From an uncultured Eubacteriales bacterium (GTDB lineage Bacteria; Bacillota; Clostridia; Oscillospirales; Acutalibacteraceae), in assembly GCA_900321905.1 (NCBI GenBank), contig ONXZ01000058.1:1-10705 (forward strand): a stretch of 10,705 nt of DNA, written 5' to 3'. Position numbers and translations under genes: made by a program. Below are positions 1 to 5,750 of the stretch, one piece after another. Every line of letters starts with the position of its first letter. Positions within the stretch are counted from its first letter, which is position 1. Below the pieces are notes generated by a model. It was not told where the DNA came from and made no database searches. It saw nothing but the letters and a program-made list of their open reading frames with translations.

Positions 1-1
1 G

Positions 2-181
2 GGCGCGGCAACCCCCACTGCAGAGATTTACCGCGAGTACCGCAACTGGTGCCTCGGCGGCGGTATGCAACCCCTCGCGCAAAACAAATTCAGCGAACGC
101 CTCAAACGGTACGCAGAGGTGAAATTAAAGAAAATTAACAATCAAACATTCAGAGCATTACTTGGATATACATTTAGGTAA
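2..181 (+). CDS. C-terminal fragment of a probable D5/P4-type primase-helicase (5' end outside window)
   Basis: Reading frame 2 is open from the window edge to a TAA at 179-181 and gives 59 residues. The tail has the form TAEIYREYRNWC, then Gly-Gly-Gly, then QNKFSERLKRY, and ends LLGYTFR. A Y-x-x-Y-x-x-W-C helix, a Gly-rich turn, an F-x-x-x-L helix and a basic end are typical of the winged-helix region that closes phage and plasmid D5/P4-like primases. Those enzymes combine a primase with an SF3 helicase and start replication of prophages and integrative elements. The assignment rests only on this short tail. The stop codon overlaps a GTAAC repeat that may be a replication site. It is probably the last gene of a mobile element lying to the left. 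Confidence 0.55.
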   Translation, partial: GAATPTAEIYREYRNWCLGGGMQPLAQNKFSERLKRYAEVKLKKINNQTFRALLGYTFR

Positions 182-265
182 CAGAGGTAACAGACTAAAA
201 GTATAATTTTCTATAGGAAAACGTTATTTAAAAAAATACCATTTTTATGTGTTACCTGCGTTACC
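177..265. repeat. GTAAC iteron-like repeats: two tandem copies and an inverted pair around an AT-rich spacer
   Basis: GGTAACAGA is present twice in tandem at 177-185 and 186-194; the first copy contains the primase stop codon. At 250-265 the complement reads GGTAACGCAGGTAACA, which matches 177-192 at 14 of 16 positions in inverted orientation. The spacer between the arms (193-249) is strongly AT-rich. Short repeats flanking an AT-rich stretch next to a primase gene resemble a replication origin or a primase/helicase recognition site. That role is inferred. Confidence 0.6.
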
Positions 266-291
266 GTAGGGAGCGTCGAGGCCGCCGCTCC
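266..291. repeat. GC-rich hairpin repeat, copy 1 (6-bp arms, 10-nt loop)
   Basis: GTAGGGAGCG begins at 266. Arms GGAGCG (270-275) and CGCTCC (286-291) enclose a 10-nt loop. A close copy lies at 5670-5691 with the same arm and loop lengths. The 10-mer GTAGGGAGCG recurs at 7504-7513. It looks like a small dispersed intergenic repeat with folding potential. Confidence 0.55.
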
Positions 292-310
292 ATAATTAAG
301 GCGAAGCCGA

Positions 311-344
311 GTATCCGAAAGCCTGCAGCTTGTAGCCTGTAGCC
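311..344. repeat. Heptanucleotide repeat tract with GTATCCG leader, copy 1
   Basis: After GTATCCG at 311-317 come three 7-bp units in register: CCTGCAG (322-328), CTTGTAG (329-335) and CCTGTAG (336-342), then CC. A second tract with the same leader and a CTTGTAG unit lies at 7471-7507. No protein-coding role is apparent. Confidence 0.5.
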
Positions 345-358
345 AAATTCACAATTAA

Positions 359-384
359 AAAGGAGAGTCTTCCGACTCTCCTTT
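359..384 (-). terminator. Intrinsic terminator of the S8 protease operon
   Basis: The 11-bp perfect stem AAAGGAGAGTC / GACTCTCCTTT (359-369 with 374-384) has a TTCC loop. On the minus strand it begins a few bases after the protease stop codon at 388-390 and is followed by a run of T (complement of 357-360). Confidence 0.85.
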
Positions 385-387
385 CCG

Positions 388-3300
388 CTATTTTACCGTT
401 ACGGTTTTTGTTTTGGAGTATGCGCCGTAAATTGTTTTGCCGTCGATTTTTTTGTAAGAGCGTACACGCACGTTGTATTTGCCTGTGTCAACTTTAATTT
501 TCTTTTTGACAGTGGCGTTCTTTTTGATTGTAACGCTCGTCTTTTTCTTGAAATTCTTTGTTTTTGAATATTCAATCACATATCCCGAAGCGTTGCCGTC
601 TTTGTTAAAGGTAACGGTGAACGCGCCTTTTGCACCCTTTGCAGATTTGATTTTCTGCGCTTTCGGTACATAGATGCTCTTGCCTGTTGCGGCGCCGTAA
701 ACAGTCTTTTTGTTATAAGTTCCGTAAGCGCGAACTCTGTATTTTGCTGTTGTGCCTGCTTTAACAGCCGCTTTGTAGGTGGTTGTTTTAAGGTTTTTGA
801 TTGTGGCAACGGTTTTCCACTTGCCGCCTTCATACCTCTGCACCTGATAGCCTGTGCCGGTTTTTGCCTTGTTCCAGGTCAGCGTGCAAACTTTTGTGCC
901 TGCCTTTGTAACCTTTAAACTTGTAATCGGTGACGCCACAAGTTTAAAGGTGTTTGATACTTCAACTGCCGCACTGTTCACTACAATTCTTGCACGGTTT
1001 GAGTTTTTGCTCAATACCTTGCCGTTTGCCTTGATTGACGTAATCGCATAGCCCGCGTCAGGCGTAACCGTGATGTTAACCGCGTCGCCGTAAAGATAAC
1101 TGTCCGCAACTTCGGTGTTAACTTCGCCGTGCGTAATTTCGCTGTAAACGTCAATTTCAGGATAAACAGCGCCTGTGTTCAGGATATACGCCTTGGTTGT
1201 TTTCTCGTCGTCCGACAAACCGCTCGCGGCACCTGTTTCAGATGAGTAGCCGTCGCCCAAAATTGTTGCAAGTGCGCCGATAGACATTTCGCCGCCTTTT
1301 TCATCGTCGTCACTCTTTTGCTCAAAACCGACAAAGTAACTGCCGCAGGTCGTGCCGAGCAGCCTTACGCCGTCAAGCGTGTTCTTTGCTGAGTTTGCAC
1401 AGGCGGTTACTGTATCGTTGTCAACATTGTAGGTGAACGAGTCGCCAATGCCGTAAACATACGAGCCGTTTGCAAACAAGCCGTTTTTGCTGTAGCCGAG
1501 GTTGCCGGTAAACATTTTGACTGTGTGGTTCTTGAGCGTAGTCTGAACTGCGTCGTCGCTGTCAAGCGTTACCTTTGATTTTTTCCATGTCTTGCCGTCA
1601 AAGATAATTATGCCCGGCATAGTGCCGTTGTTGTTCATGCCGTACATACCTATGAGTTTGTTTTTGTACTGCATAAACTTCGCACCTGCTCTGCCCTCAG
1701 GCAAGGTAGCGGACATCTTGACAAACTTCTTTGCTGCGCTGAGTTTGTAAACCGAATTTGTACATTCAAATGTGTCGGTGAAATCGCAGCCGCCGATAAG
1801 GTGCAGGCTGCCGTTATATACTGCAAGCGTTGCGCCGCTCAGTGATTCATCAGGTATATCTGCAATTTTGGTTGTGGTCATTTTGTCGATATCGTAGCGA
1901 ACAAGCGCCGCTTCATAACCGATAATGCTGCCCTCGTTGTATGAGCCTGAAATGCTGTGCAGCACGCAAGCGTAAATGCCGCCGTTAAGGTACGCGGCAG
2001 TCGTAACAGAACAGTTGCCGCCCTTGAAGATATTTGTTGTGTCAATCAAGCCGACATCGTCAAACTCAAGTTCAAGCGATTCATCTTCTTCACCTTCGGC
2101 AATACTTATAACGCCTGAACTGTTAACAAAGTAGATAGCCTCGCCTGTCGGCAGAGCAACTGAGTTTGCAACTTCGGGAGCGTCCTCGGCGTCAATTGTT
2201 TTAAAGTCCGGCTTGTTTGAAATCAGCGTATCAAAAGTGTCAGAGCCGACTGCGTTTTCAACAGTAACGGTGATTGCTTTGGTGCTGTACTTGTTGTCCT
2301 TAATCACAATACTGTTGTTTGAAGTCGAAATCGGTGTGACCTCAGCGCCGTTTGCGGTTACCTTTGTAATATCTCTGAATGAGCCTTTAATCTCGACATT
2401 TTTGTCCTTATTGTACGCAATGTCGGTAATCATTGGCGGGATACTGTCAATGCTGTCGAGCGACAGCACTTTGGCGTTTTGCGTTTTACCTTCAAGCGCC
2501 GCAGAGTATCTGCCTGTGCTTTTAATCATATTGATTATATCGAGAGTTGACGCGTCAGGGCGTGCGTTCTTAATGAGCGCTGCCGCACCTGTTGCGTAAG
2601 GCGTTGCCATAGATGTGCCGTTGTAAAAATCAAATTTGCCAAAGTCGTTTGAGTCAGCGCCCTGCTTGCTGATTGCAAGGTCGTCAATAGTGACAACCGT
2701 GTCGTTTTTAGTAGTTGTTACAACTAAAAGCAGTTTCCTGTCCTTTGCCTGTTCGTATTCTGTTTCAAACAGATCATCTTCATCCTTTTCAGGATTTGTT
2801 TCGATATCTTCAGAAATGAAGCTCCAGTAGTTATCTTTATCCGTGCCATCAAACCGGAAGGTTTCTTCCTGCTGCATATACACATCGTCAATAGTTGCAG
2901 TTGCCGGAACATCGAAAACTTCGCACTCATAATAGTTGTTGCCCTTCATAGCCATACTGATTGAGTAGTCAGTTTTTTCATCATCCAGCGTAAACGGAAC
3001 CTCAAAAACGTACAAAATATTACTGCGTTTTTTTTTTTTTTTCTCGTTAAGAGAAATCTGCAGCGCCTTTCCCGAAGTGCCGAATCCGTCAACATAACTT
3101 GTTTCATAATTTCGTGAAATGAACTTTGCGTAACTGCCCTCGGTGTCGTAAGGCGAGTCGTTAAGATAGCCGAATGTGCCTGCGCTCACGGGACTGTCGT
3201 AGTTCTGATACTCACTGCACAGCGCCGCGCGTTGGTCTGTATTATAAATTGTAGGGTTAAAGCAGTTATATGAAACTGTAGACAAAATGTTTGCGCCGGG

Positions 3301-4413
3301 AGCGGCAATATCAACAGTTTCTTTGCCGAAACTTGAAAAGTCTGCAAGTTCGTCCTTCTCGTTAGATGCCGCAACTGTTATAACGTAGTCGCTCTGGCAG
3401 GCTGCGGGTGTGTCAACAATCGGGTCAGGGTCGTCTTCATCAATGTCAATGTCGTATGAATCGTTACCTGCAGCGGCAAATGTGATTACTCCGAGTTTGC
3501 CCAGTTCGTCGTAGATGGAGTCAAGGAGTTCCATTTCCTCCAAATCACCTGCGCCGCCCCACGAGTTGTTGCAGGCAACTACATTTGCACCGAGTTTAAC
3601 CGCTCTTATAAGATAATCGTATGCCGCGATTGCACCTTCAAGGTCGCCGCCGCCGTCGCGATTGAGGAATTTCAGCGCCATAATCTTGACATTAGTCTTG
3701 TTAACGCCTGCAATACCGCTCTGGTTGTCAGCCTGTGCAGCAATAATGCCCGCGCAGTGCGTGCCGTGACCGTTGTCGTCATATGGCTCGCCGTTATCAA
3801 TGGTTCCTGTAAAGTCCCTACCGTTTTTGCCAAGCAGTTTTTTGCCGTATGGGTTAACCCAAAGATTGTCCTTGAGTTCAGTGTTGCTGCTGTCGATACC
3901 TGTGTCAACAATAGCAACAATCGGGTCTTTGTCAGATTTTGCAGCGTCCGTCCAAAGTGCGTCTGCATTCGTGTCAAGACCTGCGGTACCGCCGTTCTGA
4001 CCTGTATTGTCAAGCGCCCACTGGTAGTTGCTGTATGTGTCGTCTGTAATGCTGTATGCGTGCTTAATATAGTTTGGTATAGCATACTTTACAGCGGAGT
4101 TTTTCTTTAGTTTAGCCACCATCTCTTTAGTGGTGAGCGAGTTTGATTTAAGTATTACGGTTTGTGTAGAGCCGATTTTATACGCCTCTTTCTGGCTGAA
4201 ACTGCTGCCGTAAACCGTTTTAGTGCTCGCCGCCTTCAAATGGCTGCTTGTAGCGTTGTTATTCAGCACGCAGATAACTTCGCCCTCAACGTATTCAGCC
4301 TTTTTGTTGCTGTCGCTTGATTTAGCAAATGCGGCTGTCGGTATCAGCAGGGAAGTTGCAATCATCACTGCCGAAATAAACATCGCAAGTGCCTTTTTAA
4401 AGTGGTTTTTCAT
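388..4413 (-). CDS. Secreted multidomain subtilisin-like (S8) serine protease with kelch-like, InlB-like and FN3 modules
   Basis: This 1341-aa extracellular peptidase starts with a Sec signal peptide (lysines, hydrophobic core, cleavage after AAFA near residue 30). A propeptide-like segment follows at about 40-120. The catalytic domain shows VDTGID (Asp170), HGTHCAG (His216), AAAGND (oxyanion Asn317), the AAPG block near 372 and GTSMATP (Ser601). About 200 residues separate AAPG and Ser601, where most subtilases have roughly 20; this insert looks like a jelly-roll, galactose-binding-like domain. Downstream are an Ig-like segment (about 658-730), kelch-like beta-propeller repeats (about 745-1035), a divergent InlB/Flg_new-type repeat (about 1085-1157) and two FN3 domains (about 1160-1247 and 1248-1341). 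No LPXTG or other anchor is visible, so release from the cell is likely. The start has AAGGAG at 4422-4427, eight bases upstream. Residues 458-462 are five lysines encoded by 15 consecutive A, a slippage-prone tract. Substrate unknown. Confidence 0.93.
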   Translation of the reverse strand: MKNHFKKALAMFISAVMIATSLLIPTAAFAKSSDSNKKAEYVEGEVICVLNNNATSSHLKAASTKTVYGSSFSQKEAYKIGSTQTVILKSNSLTTKEMVAKLKKNSAVKYAIPNYIKHAYSITDDTYSNYQWALDNTGQNGGTAGLDTNADALWTDAAKSDKDPIVAIVDTGIDSSNTELKDNLWVNPYGKKLLGKNGRDFTGTIDNGEPYDDNGHGTHCAGIIAAQADNQSGIAGVNKTNVKIMALKFLNRDGGGDLEGAIAAYDYLIRAVKLGANVVACNNSWGGAGDLEEMELLDSIYDELGKLGVITFAAAGNDSYDIDIDEDDPDPIVDTPAACQSDYVITVAASNEKDELADFSSFGKETVDIAAPGANILSTVSYNCFNPTIYNTDQRAALCSEYQNYDSPVSAGTFGYLNDSPYDTEGSYAKFISRNYETSYVDGFGTSGKALQISLNEKKKKKRSNILYVFEVPFTLDDEKTDYSISMAMKGNNYYECEVFDVPATATIDDVYMQQEETFRFDGTDKDNYWSFISEDIETNPEKDEDDLFETEYEQAKDRKLLLVVTTTKNDTVVTIDDLAISKQGADSNDFGKFDFYNGTSMATPYATGAAALIKNARPDASTLDIINMIKSTGRYSAALEGKTQNAKVLSLDSIDSIPPMITDIAYNKDKNVEIKGSFRDITKVTANGAEVTPISTSNNSIVIKDNKYSTKAITVTVENAVGSDTFDTLISNKPDFKTIDAEDAPEVANSVALPTGEAIYFVNSSGVISIAEGEEDESLELEFDDVGLIDTTNIFKGGNCSVTTAAYLNGGIYACVLHSISGSYNEGSIIGYEAALVRYDIDKMTTTKIADIPDESLSGATLAVYNGSLHLIGGCDFTDTFECTNSVYKLSAAKKFVKMSATLPEGRAGAKFMQYKNKLIGMYGMNNNGTMPGIIIFDGKTWKKSKVTLDSDDAVQTTLKNHTVKMFTGNLGYSKNGLFANGSYVYGIGDSFTYNVDNDTVTACANSAKNTLDGVRLLGTTCGSYFVGFEQKSDDDEKGGEMSIGALATILGDGYSSETGAASGLSDDEKTTKAYILNTGAVYPEIDVYSEITHGEVNTEVADSYLYGDAVNITVTPDAGYAITSIKANGKVLSKNSNRARIVVNSAAVEVSNTFKLVASPITSLKVTKAGTKVCTLTWNKAKTGTGYQVQRYEGGKWKTVATIKNLKTTTYKAAVKAGTTAKYRVRAYGTYNKKTVYGAATGKSIYVPKAQKIKSAKGAKGAFTVTFNKDGNASGYVIEYSKTKNFKKKTSVTIKKNATVKKKIKVDTGKYNVRVRSYKKIDGKTIYGAYSKTKTVTVK

Positions 4414-4417
4414 ATGG

Positions 4418-5329
4418 TCATCTCCTTATATTCTGAGGGTAAAAACCCTGATTTTTTTGTTCGTACGATTCAAAATTCTTTTTGCACAGCAGCAGTACGA
4501 TTACGATTTCGCATACTGACAATAACGCGTTGAATAACAGCGAAATTGTTGCAAGCGCAAGGTTACCGCCCCTTAATTCACTTAAAATCTGATTCAGCGA
4601 CATAATCGGCGTCACCGTGTAGATTAATGTAGTTACAGTATATATCAGCCTGGCGATTACAGGTAAAAATATATTCGGCAAGAACAGCCGTCGCGTGTGC
4701 TTGTCAATATTGCTAAGCGCAACATTTAAAAACAGAAAGCAGATGAGATAATAAATTATAACATTTATTCCTGACACTATGCAGTGACCGACGTTGCCAA
4801 AGTAATTGCCGATTGTGCCTACGAAAGAGGTGAAAAAAGACGCGGCTAACATACCTGCCACTATGAACCACCACTTGCTTTTCAGTCTGTACTCTTTCGC
4901 AAATACAAGCGTGTGCTTTTGCTCGTAAAGCGCTGCATAATTTTCAATCGGTGTTTTCAGCGCAAAAATACAAATTATCAGCGCCAATACCGAGGATACG
5001 GCAAGGCGTATTGTCTGCGACATTACAAATCCAAACTCCGTCGGAACAGCAGACGCAAACTCAAATAATGCGCTTCTGATTACAGAATATATCCCAAGCG
5101 GCAGCAGCAAAACGGGTATGGATTTAAACTTGTTTTGCTCAAAACCGACTACCGTTTTAAACAGTAGCGGCAGTGCAATTACCATTATTACTGCACGCGC
5201 AAATGAGAGTATGTCAAAAATAGTTTCTACCGATGTAAATAACGCCGCAACACCGCAACTTACAAGCGATATCGCAGTGATAATTATCACGGACAGCGTG
5301 TAATATCTGGTTATTTTATGCGTACCCAT
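4418..5329 (-). CDS. Polytopic membrane protein of unknown function, first gene of the protease operon
   Basis: The 303-aa product has about eight hydrophobic segments, roughly at 11-32, 40-60, 70-90, 103-124, 155-175, 183-205, 218-245 and 265-290. Its short soluble loops are charged and its tail (after CKKNFE) is hydrophilic. No catalytic motif or known transporter signature is visible, and I do not recognise the family. The ATG at 5327-5329 follows a purine run (A6G7, 5334-5346) that serves as ribosome-binding site. Its stop codon is four bases before the protease start, so the two proteins should be made together from one promoter. A role in export, maturation or immunity for the protease is possible but is only a context inference. 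An independent membrane function is equally compatible. Confidence 0.82.
   Translation of the reverse strand: MGTHKITRYYTLSVIIITAISLVSCGVAALFTSVETIFDILSFARAVIMVIALPLLFKTVVGFEQNKFKSIPVLLLPLGIYSVIRSALFEFASAVPTEFGFVMSQTIRLAVSSVLALIICIFALKTPIENYAALYEQKHTLVFAKEYRLKSKWWFIVAGMLAASFFTSFVGTIGNYFGNVGHCIVSGINVIIYYLICFLFLNVALSNIDKHTRRLFLPNIFLPVIARLIYTVTTLIYTVTPIMSLNQILSELRGGNLALATISLLFNALLSVCEIVIVLLLCKKNFESYEQKNQGFYPQNIRR
4422..4427 (-). promoter_or_regulatory. Ribosome-binding site of the protease, next to the upstream gene's stop codon
   Basis: On the minus strand AAGGAG lies eight bases before the protease ATG (4411-4413). It sits inside the last codons of the membrane-protein gene, whose stop is at 4418-4420. 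Only four bases separate that stop from the protease start, so translational coupling is likely. Confidence 0.75.
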
Positions 5330-5333
5330 AACG

Positions 5334-5346
5334 CCCCCCCTTTTTT
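5334..5346 (-). promoter_or_regulatory. Homopolymeric A6G7 ribosome-binding site
   Basis: On the minus strand the leader reads six A then seven G, four bases before the ATG at 5327-5329. No other Shine-Dalgarno sequence is nearby. A G-run at this place could change in length and alter initiation efficiency. Confidence 0.6.
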
Positions 5347-5349
5347 ATA

Positions 5350-5378
5350 ATTATATCATAGTGATATATTATTTACAA
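5350..5378 (-). promoter_or_regulatory. SigA-type promoter of the membrane protein-protease operon
   Basis: On the minus strand TTGTAA (5373-5378) and a perfect TATAAT (5350-5355) are separated by 17 bp. The -35 box matches consensus at 4 of 6 positions. Transcription would start about 5343 or slightly downstream, giving a very short leader containing the A6G7 ribosome-binding site. Confidence 0.65.
5352..5368. promoter_or_regulatory. Operator-like palindrome overlapping the -10 box
   Basis: TATATCA-TAG-TGATATA is a perfect 7-bp inverted repeat with a 3-bp centre. It covers part of the -10 box and the spacer of the operon promoter, where a dimeric repressor would block RNA polymerase. No regulator gene for it is in the window. 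AT-rich palindromes can also arise by chance. Confidence 0.4.
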
Positions 5379-5484
5379 TATATAATGCATTGCCGATGTG
5401 TAAAAAAAATCACCGCTTTTTTGTATATAATCACCACGTTGATTTACTACCCATTATATAGTCACAAAAACTGAATAATATGTC

Positions 5485-5510
5485 AAAAAAGACTGTCCGA
5501 AAACAGACTT
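5485..5510 (-). terminator. Possible second intrinsic terminator, minus strand
   Basis: On the minus strand AAGTCTGT and ACAGTCTT pair over eight positions with one mismatch around a six-base loop (TTTCGG). The hairpin runs into six T (complement of 5485-5490). It would back up the stronger terminator at 5603-5637, or end a short RNA from the region between. The rest of 5379-5532 shows no gene. Confidence 0.4.
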
Positions 5511-5532
5511 ACCAAAAGACTTTATAGAAAGG

Positions 5533-5603
5533 TGCAGAATTTCGTTTTCTTGCGGACTTTGCTGTACGTTGGTACTGCTTGTCCGCAAAAAACGGAAAGC
5601 GCA
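5533..5603. repeat. Long imperfect hairpin (about 70 nt), possible dispersed palindromic element or structured RNA
   Basis: The outer stem pairs 5543-5557 with 5581-5594, with one bulged C. The inner stem pairs GCTGTAC (5561-5567) with GTACTGC (5572-5578) with one mismatch, around a GTTG loop. Weaker pairing continues outward to TGC (5533-5535) and GCA (5601-5603). It ends exactly where the strong terminator begins. No ORF in it is credible. Confidence 0.55.
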
Positions 5604-5637
5604 AAAACCCCGAGAACTCAATGTTCTCGGGGTTTTT
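5603..5637. terminator. Strong bidirectional terminator downstream of the lipoprotein gene
   Basis: The 15-bp perfect inverted repeat AAAAACCCCGAGAAC / GTTCTCGGGGTTTTT surrounds a TCAAT loop and provides a T-run on either strand. Its likely job is to end the lipoprotein transcript, whose stop codon is at 5751-5753. Confidence 0.85.
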
Positions 5638-5666
5638 AACATTAATATTTTAAAGTGTGCAACGCG

Positions 5667-5696
5667 TGCAGAGCGTCGTGGTCGCCGCTCTCTGCA
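5667..5696. repeat. GC-rich hairpin repeat, copy 2
   Basis: AGAGCG (5670-5675) pairs with CGCTCT (5686-5691) around the 10-nt loop TCGTGGTCGC. This is the same geometry as the copy at 270-291, whose loop is TCGAGGCCGC. The outermost pair is A-T here and G-C in the other copy, a compensatory change. Flanking TGC and GCA extend the symmetry. Confidence 0.5.
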
Positions 5697-5750
5697 AAAT
5701 TTGCGTTAACAGAATCAGCGCGGTTATGCCCTTTATATAAAGTCTTAAGT

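Noticed and set aside
2213..2599. A 128-aa plus-strand frame opposite the protease gene
   Set aside because: It is antisense to a well-supported coding region with clear catalytic motifs; its hydrophobicity mirrors the codon bias of the real gene.
3672..4110. Overlapping 137-, 117- and 75-aa frames over the protease catalytic domain
   Set aside because: These are shadow frames of the S8 domain, with Thr/Leu- or Val-rich composition and no start signals.
4432..4519. A phase-variable frame at the end of the membrane protein gene
   Set aside because: The short A/T runs there are only five to seven bases and the frame is intact with a well-placed stop, so there is no special sign of slippage.
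5454..5642. A 62-aa minus-strand reading frame in the gene-free region
   Set aside because: It runs through the strong terminator and the long hairpin, so it is unlikely to be translated, and its composition is not protein-like.
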